NCBI RefSeq assembly: GCF_013178945.1
Contig: NZ_JABFDM010000005.1
Span: 506,437 to 570,436, forward strand
Direction: 5' to 3'
Origin: Bradyrhizobium aeschynomenes
GTDB lineage: Bacteria; Pseudomonadota; Alphaproteobacteria; Rhizobiales; Xanthobacteraceae
Length of the DNA stretch: 64,000 nt
A model generated the notes under the pieces. The model searched no databases. It was not told the origin of the DNA and was given only the letters and a program-made list of their open reading frames with translations. This document shows, piece after piece, positions 1-8,474 of this stretch; within the stretch, counting starts at the first letter, position 1, and every line of letters begins with the position of its first letter. A program made the translations under genes and the position numbers.

Positions 1-55
1 TCACAACGGCATGGCGACCTTTGCGGAGGCTGCCGTCTCCGGCCGCGGGTCCTGA
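1..55 (+). CDS. cobT: Nicotinate-nucleotide--dimethylbenzimidazole phosphoribosyltransferase, C-terminal end only
   Basis: Only the last 17 codons and the TGA are present. They read HNGMATFAEAAVSGRGS, which resembles the usual CobT (CobU in Pseudomonas naming) C-terminus. The enzyme makes alpha-ribazole phosphate for the lower ligand of cobalamin. The stop overlaps the ATG of the next gene (ATGA-type junction), which supports an operon with the alpha-ribazole phosphatase that follows. Identification rests on a short tail and on context. Confidence 0.6.
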   Translation, partial: HNGMATFAEAAVSGRGS

Positions 56-648
56 TGCGGATCGATCTCCTGCGGCACGGCACGACCGGTCGCGACGGTC
101 ATCTCGACGGCCGCACCGATCCGCCGCTCAGCGAACTCGGCTGGGATCAATTCCGGCGGCAGACGCAAAGCCGCATCTGGCGGCGCGTCGTGAGCTCGCC
201 ATTGATGCGCGCGCATGCGGCGGCGGCGGAGTTCGCGCGGCAAACCGGCTGTGCGCTGGCCATCGATCCCGACTGGAGCGAACTCGACTTCGGCCGATGG
301 GATGGGCGCACGCGCGCCGACATCGCGGGGGAGGCCGGCGGAGCTGCCTTGCTGGATGCCTTCTACTCCGATGCTGCGGTTCCCGCGCCCGACGGCGAGA
401 GCTGGGCCGACCTGCAGGCCCGGATTGCGCGAGCGTTGGATCGCATTCTCTCCAGCCCGGAGGCCGCGCCGGCTCTGGTCGTCAGCCATGGCGGTGCCAT
501 TCGCGCCGCGCTGGCGCATCTGCTCGGCTGGCGGCTGCGCCAGCTGTGGAGCCTGCGCATTCGTCCGGGGACGCGCATCGCGGTCGAAGCCGGACGGGCG
601 GAGAGTGGCACGTCCTGGGGCGAAATCATCGAGATCATCCAGCCATGA
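55..648 (+). CDS. cobC: Histidine phosphatase family protein, probable alpha-ribazole phosphatase
   Basis: This 197-aa protein has the phosphoglycerate-mutase-like signature: the catalytic RHG motif at residues 7-9 and a second histidine in SHGG near residue 145. In this position, between cobT and cobS, the expected reaction is removal of the 5'-phosphate from alpha-ribazole phosphate (or from adenosylcobalamin 5'-phosphate) during nucleotide-loop assembly. Its ATG overlaps the cobT stop, and its own TGA overlaps the ATG of cobS at 645. The histidine phosphatase fold is clear; the substrate is inferred from the neighbours. Confidence 0.85.
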   Translation: MRIDLLRHGTTGRDGHLDGRTDPPLSELGWDQFRRQTQSRIWRRVVSSPLMRAHAAAAEFARQTGCALAIDPDWSELDFGRWDGRTRADIAGEAGGAALLDAFYSDAAVPAPDGESWADLQARIARALDRILSSPEAAPALVVSHGGAIRAALAHLLGWRLRQLWSLRIRPGTRIAVEAGRAESGTSWGEIIEIIQP

Positions 649-1364
649 GCACACGTGAATTCTGGATCGCGCTGCAATTCCTGACGCGGCTGCCGACGCC
701 GCGCGTCGCGGAGGCGCGTGCGGATGATCTCGCGCGAGCCTCGGTCTGGTTCCCGGCCGCGGGACTGGTCATCGGCGTATGTCTGGCGGTCGTGGCCCGG
801 CTTCTGCACGGCGCCGACCCTTGGATCGTCGCGCTCGCCGTTCTGGTCGCCTGGATCTGGATCACCGGCGCGCTTCACCTCGATGGTCTCGGCGACGTCG
901 CCGATGCCTTCGGTGCCGCGCATGGCAAGCCCGAGCGCTTCATTGCCGTGCTCGGCGATCCCCATGCCGGCAGCTTCGCCGTCGTTGCCATCGCCCTGCA
1001 GATCGCAGCCAAGCTGGTGCTGATCGCCGAGCTGGCGACCGGACCGACCGCCTGGGCGCTCGTGCTGATCCCGGCCTGGGCGCGTCTGGGGACCTTGGTC
1101 TGCAACAAGACGCTGCTGTCGCTGAAGCCGGGTCTGGGCGCGAGCATCTCCAACAGCGTCGGCTGGAACGTGATCGTCGGCTGGGGCGGCGTGCTCGCGC
1201 TCGGCGCACTGGCCGGCGCACCTCCGACGCTGATCGCCATCATCCTCATTCCGGCGGTCGCCTTCTATTGGCAATGGCGGCTCGGCGGCATCACCGGCGA
1301 TTGTCATGGCGCCAGCATCGAGGTCACGGAGACGCTGCTGCTTGCGGCCTGCGTGCTGGGCTAG
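645..1364 (+). CDS. cobS: Adenosylcobinamide-GDP ribazoletransferase (cobalamin synthase)
   Basis: This 239-aa, very hydrophobic protein has about six predicted membrane segments. The family motif DGLGDVADA follows the second segment. CobS (CobV in Pseudomonas naming) joins adenosylcobinamide-GDP to alpha-ribazole (phosphate) at the inner membrane, the last or second-last step of the pathway. The ATG at 645 overlaps the previous stop and gives a normal-length protein beginning MSTREFWIALQFLTRLP, typical for the family. The 3' end overlaps the convergent decarboxylase gene by 4 bases. Confidence 0.93.
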   Translation: MSTREFWIALQFLTRLPTPRVAEARADDLARASVWFPAAGLVIGVCLAVVARLLHGADPWIVALAVLVAWIWITGALHLDGLGDVADAFGAAHGKPERFIAVLGDPHAGSFAVVAIALQIAAKLVLIAELATGPTAWALVLIPAWARLGTLVCNKTLLSLKPGLGASISNSVGWNVIVGWGGVLALGALAGAPPTLIAIILIPAVAFYWQWRLGGITGDCHGASIEVTETLLLAACVLG

Positions 1365-2395
1365 GACGAACTGCCGAGCGCCTGCGCCAGCCGCTCCCAG
1401 TCGCCCTCATGGCTTGGCAGGCCGAAGCGTAGCCAGGTCGGCTGAGCCGGAAAGCGTCGGACATGAATGCCGTGGCGGGCGAGCCGGTCGGCGATCCCGG
1501 CCGCGATCGGCGATGCGATCAGGCGGAACAGGGGCGTGATGCCGATGACGGCGCAACCGGCGTTCTCCAGCAGCGCCTCGATGCGCTGGCCATCCCGGGC
1601 GAGGCGCGCGCCTGTCTGCGCGAGCCAGGCGTCATCGGCCAACGCGGCCGTTCCCACCGCGAGCGCCGGCCCCGATACCGCCCAGGGTCCGAGTTCCCCG
1701 CGGAGGCGCGTTGCAATGTCCGCCGAGCTGATCGCAAATCCCAGCCGCACGCCGGCGAGGCCATAGACCTTGCCGAATGAGCGCAGCACGATCGTCGCCG
1801 GCGGCAGGTCGGCCGCAAGGCTCGCATTGGCGGGATACAGATCGACGAACGCTTCATCGACGATCAACAGACCGTCGCGCCGGCGCTGTGCTGCGGCCAG
1901 CCGGACCAGGACGTCGCGCGGCAGCAGGCGGCCGGTTGGATTGTTCGGGTTCACCACGACGGCGATGTCGGCGTGGGCGAGCGCGTCGGCGTCGTCGACC
2001 AGATGCACTTGATGGCCGCAGCGCCGCCAGCACAGCGCGTGCTCCTCATAGGTTGGCGCGAGCACCGCGACGGTCGATCGCGGCCGCAGCCGCGGCAGAC
2101 TCTGCAGCAGCGCCTGGGTGCCTGGCGCGGCGACGATCGTGTCCCGGGAGGCCACGCGATAGCGCGCCGCCGCCGCGGTGAGCAGGATGCGCTCCTCGGA
2201 CTTGGCCGGCAATCGCTGCCAGGCGGAGGGCGGGATTTCCGGGACCGGGTAGGGCACTGCATTGATGCCGGTCGACAGATCGATCCACGGCTGCGGCGCA
2301 TCCGGGTAACGACCGCTGACCGCGTGGAGATCGCCGCCGTGAAGGATTGCTTCCGGCGTTTCCGATCGCGTGCTAGTCGCTCTGTCGTCGTTCAT
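1361..2395 (-). CDS. cobD: L-threonine-O-3-phosphate decarboxylase (PLP-dependent)
   Basis: This 344-aa class I aminotransferase-fold protein has NPNNPTG at residues 149-155 and the PLP lysine in SFGK (Lys209). The product, (R)-1-aminopropan-2-yl phosphate or aminopropanol, is the linker that CbiB attaches to adenosylcobyric acid. In alphaproteobacteria the gene is often called cobC, with cobD used for cbiB, so names in databases are confusing. The start codon overlaps by two bases an ATG of the divergent cbiB, so the two genes share a promoter region with essentially no spacer. Confidence 0.9.
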   Translation of the reverse strand: MNDDRATSTRSETPEAILHGGDLHAVSGRYPDAPQPWIDLSTGINAVPYPVPEIPPSAWQRLPAKSEERILLTAAAARYRVASRDTIVAAPGTQALLQSLPRLRPRSTVAVLAPTYEEHALCWRRCGHQVHLVDDADALAHADIAVVVNPNNPTGRLLPRDVLVRLAAAQRRRDGLLIVDEAFVDLYPANASLAADLPPATIVLRSFGKVYGLAGVRLGFAISSADIATRLRGELGPWAVSGPALAVGTAALADDAWLAQTGARLARDGQRIEALLENAGCAVIGITPLFRLIASPIAAGIADRLARHGIHVRRFPAQPTWLRFGLPSHEGDWERLAQALGSSS

Positions 2396-2417
2396 GTCTG
2401 TCCTTCAGCGGAGATCG

Positions 2418-3389
2418 ATGTTCGTCTCTCTCGCGCTCGCGGCGCTCCTCATCGAAGCTGCGGTCGGTTATCCCCAGATGCTGGTGCAGCGGATCGGTCA
2501 TCCCGTGATGTGGATGGGCGCGCTGATAGCATGGGCGGACCGCCACTGGAACGGGGCCGGCGACAGCTTCGCCGCGCGACGGGCGCGCGGCCTGCGCCTC
2601 GTGATGCTGCTCGCCGCAGGCATGTTGGCCGTCGGCCTGGGCGCAACCTGGATCGTGCAGGCCGTGGCGGGCGAATGGGCCGCAACGATCATCCTTGGAG
2701 GCTTAGCGAGCAGCCTGCTTGCTCAGCGCAGCCTCGACGCGCATGTCGCCGCCGTCGCGGACGGCTTGGAGAACGAGGGGCTCGACGGCGGCCGCCGTGC
2801 GGTGGCGATGATCGTCGGGCGCGATCCCGAGCGGCTCGATGAATCCGGCGTGTCGCGCGCGGCCATCGAAAGTCTGGCCGAGAACTTCTCCGACGGTGTG
2901 GTCGCGCCCCTGTTCTGGCTCGTGATGGGCGGTCTGCCGGGCATCCTGATCTACAAGGCTCTCAACACGGCCGACAGCATGATCGGCCATCTCTCGGAAC
3001 GTCACCGCGCGTTTGGCTGGGCGGCGGCGCGGCTCGACGATCTCATCAACCTGCCGGCCTCACGGCTCTCGGCACTGTGGATTGCAGCCGCCGCCTGCAT
3101 CGTCCCCGCAGCGTCCTCGGCATCGGCCCTGCAAATCGTTGCACGCGATGCCGCGAGGCATCGGTCGCCGAACGCCGGCTGGCCGGAGGCCGCCATGGCG
3201 GGGGCGTTGGGACTGCGCCTGGCCGGGCCGCGCGTCTATGACGGCCATCTCGTCACCGATGCCTGGATGGGGGATGGGCGTGCTGATCTCGATGCCTCGG
3301 ACATCCGGCGCGCATTGCGGCTCTACCGGCTGGCGTGTGTTGTTCAGGCTCTCGTGGTTGCCGCACTCGTCGTGGTCAGGATGGTCTAG
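2418..3389 (+). CDS. cbiB: Adenosylcobinamide-phosphate synthase
   Basis: The protein begins MFVSLALAALLIEAAVGYPQ and has the conserved HPVMWMG segment followed by several hydrophobic helices, as expected for CbiB (CobD in Pseudomonas naming). It links aminopropanol phosphate to adenosylcobyric acid in the membrane. I chose the ATG at 2418 (323 aa) because GGAG lies 5 bases upstream and the protein start matches the family. An in-frame ATG at 2394 would add eight residues and overlap the divergent decarboxylase start. It is divergent from the decarboxylase and convergent with cobQ. Confidence 0.9.
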   Translation: MFVSLALAALLIEAAVGYPQMLVQRIGHPVMWMGALIAWADRHWNGAGDSFAARRARGLRLVMLLAAGMLAVGLGATWIVQAVAGEWAATIILGGLASSLLAQRSLDAHVAAVADGLENEGLDGGRRAVAMIVGRDPERLDESGVSRAAIESLAENFSDGVVAPLFWLVMGGLPGILIYKALNTADSMIGHLSERHRAFGWAAARLDDLINLPASRLSALWIAAAACIVPAASSASALQIVARDAARHRSPNAGWPEAAMAGALGLRLAGPRVYDGHLVTDAWMGDGRADLDASDIRRALRLYRLACVVQALVVAALVVVRMV

Positions 3390-3390
3390 C

Positions 3391-4863
3391 CTAGCCGCGC
3401 GGCTCGGTGGCCAGTGCTAGGACACGATCGACGTCGATGTGTTGCTCCAGATGTGCTGCAAGCGCATCGAGGGTTGTCTCGACGTCGCTCTCGTAAGCGA
3501 GCCCGCTCGCGGCTGCGCCGAGGCCGCGCAGCCAATGATTGCGCAGACCGTCATCTGCGAACAGGCCGTGCACGTAGCAGCCGGCGATCCGGCCGTCGGC
3601 TGCGACAGCGCCATCGCGGTGACCGTCGGAGAAGGTGAGGAATGGGGTCTGCGTTGCCGGCCCGTCGGTGCGGCCAATGTGCATCTCGTAACCGCGGAAG
3701 GGCCGCTGATCATCCATCAGCTTGCCATGGACCTCCCGCAGCGCCTTGTCATCGGTCAGCGTGGTTTCAACGTCGAGCAGGCCAAGTCCTGCGACGGAAC
3801 CCGGTGCTCCTTCGTGTCCATCGGGATCGCTGATGATGCGCCCCAGCATCTGATAGCCGCCGCAGATGCCGAGCACGCGCCCGCCGCGACGCAGATGCGC
3901 GGCGAGGTCGATGTCCCAGCCGGCGTCGCGCAGGGCGGCGAGATCGGCGATCGTGGCCTTCGAGCCCGGCAGGATCACAATCGAAGCGTCGCCGGGAATC
4001 GGCGTGCCAGACCGCAAAAACTGCAGATCGATTCCATCTTCCAGCCGCAACGGATCGAACTCGTCGAAATTGGAAATACGCGGGTAGGCGAGGATGACGA
4101 TCTTCGGCCGCTGTCCTCCCGATGATCCGCGTTCAGCCAGGCCAAGCGCGTCCTCCGCCGGCAGGCGGCGCGCATCCGGAAAATGTGGAATGAGCCCGAG
4201 CGACGTCCACCCTGTCCGCTGCGCGATCTCGTTCATGCCTGATGCAAACAAGGCGGGGTCGCCGCGGAACTTGTTCACGAGGAAACCCGCCACACGCGCG
4301 GCGTCGTCGGGCGCGATCACCGTCTTGGTGCCGACCACGCTCGCAATCACGCCGCCCCGATCGATGTCGCCGATCAGCACCACGGGAATCTGCGCCGCTT
4401 GCGCAAAGCCCATGTTGGCAATGTCGCCGGCGCGCAGGTTGATCTCGGACGCCGAGCCCGCGCCTTCCACCAGCACAATATCGGCATCGGCCGCCAATTG
4501 ATGAAAGCTGTCGAGCACGGCATGCATCAATTGCGGCTTCATCGCCTGATAGGCGGATGCCTTGGCATTGCCGACGACGCGGCCCTGCACCACCACCTGC
4601 GAGCCGATCTCGCTCTGCGGCTTCAGCAGCACCGGGTTCATATGCACCGTCATCGGCCGCCGCGCTGCGCGCGCCTGCAGCGCTTGGGCCCGGCCGATCT
4701 CGCCGCCATCCGCGGTGACGGCGGCGTTGTTCGACATGTTCTGCGGCTTGAACGGCGCCACCTTCAAGCCGCGCAGTGTCAGCGCGCGCGCAAGGCCTGC
4801 AACGATCAGCGACTTGCCGACGTCGGAGCCGGTGCCCTGGAACATGATGGCGCGCGCGCTCAT
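3391..4863 (-). CDS. cobQ: Cobyric acid synthase (glutamine-hydrolysing)
   Basis: This 490-aa protein is the normal length. The N-terminal ATP-binding domain shows GTGSDVGKS at residues 11-19 and FKPQNMSNN. The C-terminal glutamine amidotransferase domain has the nucleophile in GICGGYQM near residue 334 and the histidine in YVHGLF. CobQ amidates side chains b, d, e and g of adenosylcobyrinic acid a,c-diamide. Its stop lies one base past the convergent cbiB stop. It is downstream of cobO, separated by 4 bases, so cobP-cobO-cobQ form a minus-strand operon. Confidence 0.96.
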   Translation of the reverse strand: MSARAIMFQGTGSDVGKSLIVAGLARALTLRGLKVAPFKPQNMSNNAAVTADGGEIGRAQALQARAARRPMTVHMNPVLLKPQSEIGSQVVVQGRVVGNAKASAYQAMKPQLMHAVLDSFHQLAADADIVLVEGAGSASEINLRAGDIANMGFAQAAQIPVVLIGDIDRGGVIASVVGTKTVIAPDDAARVAGFLVNKFRGDPALFASGMNEIAQRTGWTSLGLIPHFPDARRLPAEDALGLAERGSSGGQRPKIVILAYPRISNFDEFDPLRLEDGIDLQFLRSGTPIPGDASIVILPGSKATIADLAALRDAGWDIDLAAHLRRGGRVLGICGGYQMLGRIISDPDGHEGAPGSVAGLGLLDVETTLTDDKALREVHGKLMDDQRPFRGYEMHIGRTDGPATQTPFLTFSDGHRDGAVAADGRIAGCYVHGLFADDGLRNHWLRGLGAAASGLAYESDVETTLDALAAHLEQHIDVDRVLALATEPRG

Positions 4864-4867
4864 GAGC

Positions 4868-5476
4868 CTAGTACTCGATGCCTTCCTGCGCCTTCACGCC
4901 GGCTGCGAAGTGGTGCTTGACGAGGTTCATCTCGGTGACGAGATCGGCCGCCTCGATCAGCTCCGGCTTCGCGTTGCGGCCGGTCACCACGACGTGGAGA
5001 TCGGGACGGCGCGCCGCGAGCGCTGCCACGACGTCGCCAATCGGCAGGTGATCATAGCGTAGCGCGATGTTGAGCTCGTCGAGGACCAGCAGCCGGATCG
5101 CGGGATCCGCCATCAGTTCCTTTGCCTTGGCCCAGGCGCGCTCGGCCGCGGCCACGTCGCGCGCACGATCCTGCGTTTCCCAGGTAAAGCCTTCGCCGAG
5201 CGTGTGCCACGAGACCTGATCACCGAACGCGGCGATCGCCTTGCGCTCACCGGTCTCCCATGCACCCTTGCCGAACTGCACAACGCCGATGCGAAAGCCG
5301 CGGCCGATCGCACGCAGCATCAGGCCCCACGCTGCCGTCGACTTGCCCTTGCCCTTGCCGGTGTGGACGATCAGCAGGCCCTTCTCGACGGTCTTCGAAG
5401 CGACCTCGGCATCCTGCACCGCCTTGCGGTTCTCCATCTTGGCCTTGTGGCGGGCATCGTCGGCGCTTTCGGTCAT
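4868..5476 (-). CDS. cobO: Cob(I)yrinic acid a,c-diamide adenosyltransferase
   Basis: This 202-aa protein contains the P-loop HTGKGKGKST at residues 38-47 and the DELN motif typical of the CobA/CobO/BtuR family. It transfers the 5'-deoxyadenosyl group of ATP to the cobalt of the corrinoid. The N-terminal 30 residues are charged and likely form the ATP-capping helix. It lies between cobP and cobQ on the minus strand with gaps of 16 and 4 bases. Confidence 0.95.
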   Translation of the reverse strand: MTESADDARHKAKMENRKAVQDAEVASKTVEKGLLIVHTGKGKGKSTAAWGLMLRAIGRGFRIGVVQFGKGAWETGERKAIAAFGDQVSWHTLGEGFTWETQDRARDVAAAERAWAKAKELMADPAIRLLVLDELNIALRYDHLPIGDVVAALAARRPDLHVVVTGRNAKPELIEAADLVTEMNLVKHHFAAGVKAQEGIEY

Positions 5477-5492
5477 CGGTTCGTCCTCTTCG

Positions 5493-6029
5493 TCATTTCA
5501 AGCTGAGCGGCAGCCCGGCCGCCATCAGGATCACGCGATCCGCCAATGCCGCCACGTCCTGGTTCAGCCGCCCCTGCGCGTCGCGAAACGCACGCGCCAG
5601 CGCGTTGTCCGGCACGATGCCGAGACCGACCTCGTTGGAGACGGCGACGATCGGCCCGCGTGCGGCGCGGAGCGCATCGATGAGCTCGGCGCAAGCCGCC
5701 TGCACGTTCATGTCGGCGAGCATGACATTGCTGAGCCACAGCGTGAGGCAATCGATCAGCACTGGCGCAGGCTGGTACGCGTGTTCGCGAATCAGGCCGG
5801 CCAGATCATGCGTCGTCTCCAGCGTCTGCCATCCGTCTGCGCGCCGCGCCTTGTGCTGCGCAATTCGTTCGGTCATTTCCTCGTCGAACGCCTGCGCGGT
5901 CGCAACATACGTCCAGGGCGGCGCGCTCGTCGTGACCAGCGCCTCCGCGTGGCGGCTCTTGCCCGAGCGCGCTCCGCCGAGCACCAGGGTCAGGCGCGGC
6001 AGGGCGGGAGGCGGCGGGGCAGGGACCAT
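5493..6029 (-). CDS. cobP: Bifunctional adenosylcobinamide kinase / adenosylcobinamide-phosphate guanylyltransferase
   Basis: This 178-aa protein has the P-loop GGARSGKS at residues 18-25 and the family stretch EVGLGIVPDNALARAFRD near residue 130. CobP (CobU in Salmonella) phosphorylates adenosylcobinamide and then attaches GMP. It is the first gene of the minus-strand cobP-cobO-cobQ group. The start gives a proline-rich leader of about 10 residues, and an internal start is possible. The upstream gap to the riboswitch on the other strand is only about 40 bases, and no riboswitch is visible on the minus strand. Confidence 0.94.
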   Translation of the reverse strand: MVPAPPPPALPRLTLVLGGARSGKSRHAEALVTTSAPPWTYVATAQAFDEEMTERIAQHKARRADGWQTLETTHDLAGLIREHAYQPAPVLIDCLTLWLSNVMLADMNVQAACAELIDALRAARGPIVAVSNEVGLGIVPDNALARAFRDAQGRLNQDVAALADRVILMAAGLPLSLK

Positions 6030-6071
6030 GGGGACGATTCCGATTGACGGGCTTTGGCGCGACCCGTATCT

Positions 6072-6245
6072 AACAGATGACGGTTCTCCGAAAGGAGAGA
6101 TTTAGGGAACATGGTGCGGGATCACACCCAAGGCCGTGGCTGCCCCCGCAACTGTAATCGGCGAGTGTGAGGCCAAAGCACCACTGGGAAACCGGGAAGG
6201 TGGTTTCACGCAGCGACCCGAGAGCCAGGAGACCTGCCGTCGACA
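6072..6245 (+). promoter_or_regulatory. Cobalamin (B12) riboswitch
   Basis: The sequence shows the conserved cobalamin-aptamer blocks in order. GGGAACATGGTGCGG is followed by the B12 box core GCTGCCCCCGCAACTGTAAT at about 6139, then CCACTGGGAAACCGGGAAGG, and finally GCGACCCGAGAGCCAGGAGACCTGCC at about 6213-6238 (order and spacing normal). It lies 130 bases upstream of hupE, so it should reduce expression of hupE and the genes after it when adenosylcobalamin is plentiful. The ends are approximate. Confidence 0.95.
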
Positions 6246-6375
6246 TTGCTGTTGGCCGACCCGTCGCGCGGGGAGTCGCGATGCTGGTTCTGATCCCGCC
6301 GGGATGGGCGGGATGCCGTCGGATGCAGCGCATCGTCCGGTCCTCTGGGGGAGCCGGCAAGCGACGGAGACGGCC

Positions 6376-7008
6376 ATGAAGTTCACCCGCACGACGACTT
6401 TCACGATTGCGAGCCTGCTTCTGCTCGCCGCCCAGCCCGCTTTCGCGCATCACATGATGGATGGCAAGCTGCCGCAGACCTTCGCGCAGGGCATGCTGTC
6501 CGGGCTCGCCCATCCCATCATCGGCATCGATCATCTGGCGGCCATCGTGGGTGCCGGCATCGTTGCGGCGTTGCTCGGCCGCGGCTTCGCCCCGGTGCTG
6601 GCGTTCACGACGGCGATGATCGCCGGTGTCGGCCTTCACGTGGCGAAGGCCAACATCCCGGCGGCCGAGCTGCTGGTCGGCCTCACGACCGTCGTGGTCG
6701 GCCTCGTGGTGGTGGTGCGCGGCCGTTTCGGCGTGCTGCCGGTCGCCGGTCTGTTTGCTCTGACGGGCCTCGTGCACGGTTATGCGCTGGGTGAGTCGAT
6801 CGTCGGTGCGGAGACTGCGCCGCTCGGCGCCTATCTCGCCGGCCTGCTCGTGATCCAGACGGTGATCGCTGCTTGTGCGTTCCTCGGCACCAAGCTGCTG
6901 TCGGCCAAGGCCAATGCCATTGCGCCGCTGGCGCTGCGCCTGGCCGGCGCTGCGATCGTGCTGGCCGGCGGCGTCGCTGCGGCCACGGCAGCCGGAATGA
7001 TCGGCTGA
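6376..7008 (+). CDS. HupE/UreJ family protein, probable cobalt (or nickel) importer
   Basis: This 210-aa membrane protein has a cleavable signal peptide (hydrophobic stretch ending AFA at residue 24, followed by HH) and about six further membrane segments. The motif HPIIGIDHLAA is the HupE/UreJ metal-binding signature. HupE/UreJ proteins are secondary transporters of nickel or cobalt. The B12 riboswitch upstream and cobW/cobN downstream make cobalt the likely substrate here, which is inference. The ATG at 6376 gives a clean signal peptide; longer in-frame readings would run back into the riboswitch. Confidence 0.85.
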   Translation: MKFTRTTTFTIASLLLLAAQPAFAHHMMDGKLPQTFAQGMLSGLAHPIIGIDHLAAIVGAGIVAALLGRGFAPVLAFTTAMIAGVGLHVAKANIPAAELLVGLTTVVVGLVVVVRGRFGVLPVAGLFALTGLVHGYALGESIVGAETAPLGAYLAGLLVIQTVIAACAFLGTKLLSAKANAIAPLALRLAGAAIVLAGGVAAATAAGMIG

Positions 7009-7011
7009 TTG

Positions 7012-7407
7012 ATGTCCACACCTGAAATTGGCGCAACGACGCTGTTCGTCTGCGTCACCTGTCGCACGCAGGCGGCTGAAGCTGCGCCGCCTGATCAGCC
7101 GCGGGCCGGGGCCCGCCTGCTCGCAGCGATCGAGACCGTGCCGGCCGAGCAGCGCGCCGGTGTGTCGGTGGTCGGCGTCGAGTGCCTGTCCAACTGCAAC
7201 CGGGCCTGCACGGTTGCCGTGACGGCGCCGGGCAAATGGACCTATGTGCTCGGGGCGCTCGATCCAGATCTTCATGCTCAGGATGTGCTGAGCTTCGCGC
7301 AGCTGCATCAGCGCCATGAAGCTGGCCTGCCGGCCTGGCGCGAGCGTCCCGAATACATCCGCAAGAACACCGTTGCGCGCGTGCCTGCTCTGGCAGTGCC
7401 GCGCTGA
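7012..7407 (+). CDS. DUF1636 family protein, probable metal-binding
   Basis: This 131-aa soluble protein has cysteines at residues 14, 17, 58, 62 and 66 (CVTC and ECLSNCNRAC), a pattern suited to binding an Fe-S cluster or a metal ion. The family has no assigned function, but it recurs next to cobW and cobalt transporters in proteobacteria. The ATG at 7012 follows the hupE stop almost directly, and a TTG at 7009 is also in frame. Its place between a putative cobalt importer and CobW suggests cobalt handling. Confidence 0.8.
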   Translation: MSTPEIGATTLFVCVTCRTQAAEAAPPDQPRAGARLLAAIETVPAEQRAGVSVVGVECLSNCNRACTVAVTAPGKWTYVLGALDPDLHAQDVLSFAQLHQRHEAGLPAWRERPEYIRKNTVARVPALAVPR

Positions 7408-7427
7408 AGACGAGAGATCGTATCACC

Positions 7428-8465
7428 ATGACGAAGTCGTTCGCCAAGACGCCTTGCACCATCGTCACCGGCTTTCTCGGGGCCGGGAAAACCACGCTGG
7501 TGCGCAATCTGATCGAGACGGCGAATGGCCGCCGGCTCGCCATCATCGTCAACGAGTTCGGTGATGTCGGCATCGACGGCGATATCCTCAGGGGGTGTGG
7601 TGTGCCGGACTGTCCGGAGGATCGTATCGTCGAGCTGTCCAATGGCTGCCTTTGCTGCACGGTGGCCGATGATTTCGTACCCGCGCTCAAGAGCCTGCTC
7701 GACCAGAAGGACCCGCCCGAGCACATCGTGATCGAGACGTCGGGCCTCGCGCTGCCGAAGCCGCTGGTGCAGGCCTTCAACTGGCCGGAGATCGCAACCC
7801 GCGTCACGGTGGATGGTGTCGTCGCAGTGGTCGATGGCCCGGCGGTGGTGGCTGGCCGCTTCGCCGACGATCCCAAGGCGCTCGCCGCGCAACGCGCAGC
7901 GGACGCTTCGCTCGATCATGACAACCCGCTCGAGGAGGTTTACGAGGATCAGCTGCTCTGCGCCGACCTCGTCGTGATGAACAAGAGCGACCTGATGAGC
8001 GACGAGCAGCGCAAGATCGTGGCCTCCGAGATCGCGACCAAGGTGCAGCGCGCCGTCAAGGTGATCGCGACCGAGCATGGCAGGCTGTCGGCCTCCGTGC
8101 TGCTCGGGCTTGGTGCCGCCGCCGAGGACGATCTCGCTGCGCGTCCCTCACATCACGACAACGAGGCGGAGCATGATCACGACGATTTCGAAAGCTTCGT
8201 GCTCGACGTCCCGGCGCAGACCTCTCCCGATGCACTCGTCGACCGCATCGCGGCTGCCGTCGAAGCGCATGACGTGTTGCGGGTGAAGGGATTCGTGGAA
8301 GTGGCCGGCAAGCCGCTGCGCCTTCTGGTGCAGGCCGTCGGCAACCGCATCCAGCATCAGTTCGAGCGCCCCTGGCAATCCGGCGAGTCGCGGCAGGGAC
8401 GGCTGGTGATCATCGGCGAGCGCGGTCTCGATGCGGCCGCGATCCAAAGCCTGATCGCGGGCTAG
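7428..8465 (+). CDS. cobW: CobW family GTP-dependent metallochaperone
   Basis: This 345-aa G3E-family GTPase has the P-loop GFLGAGKT at residues 15-22, the metal-binding GCLCC motif at residues 73-77 and NKSD near residue 185. A His/Asp/Glu-rich loop lies near residues 240-255, a usual metal-binding insert, followed by the CobW C-terminal domain. It probably delivers Co(II) to the CobNST chelatase; cobN follows after 9 bases. It belongs to the riboswitch-controlled operon. Confidence 0.94.
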   Translation: MTKSFAKTPCTIVTGFLGAGKTTLVRNLIETANGRRLAIIVNEFGDVGIDGDILRGCGVPDCPEDRIVELSNGCLCCTVADDFVPALKSLLDQKDPPEHIVIETSGLALPKPLVQAFNWPEIATRVTVDGVVAVVDGPAVVAGRFADDPKALAAQRAADASLDHDNPLEEVYEDQLLCADLVVMNKSDLMSDEQRKIVASEIATKVQRAVKVIATEHGRLSASVLLGLGAAAEDDLAARPSHHDNEAEHDHDDFESFVLDVPAQTSPDALVDRIAAAVEAHDVLRVKGFVEVAGKPLRLLVQAVGNRIQHQFERPWQSGESRQGRLVIIGERGLDAAAIQSLIAG

Positions 8466-8474
8466 GCGAGGGAC

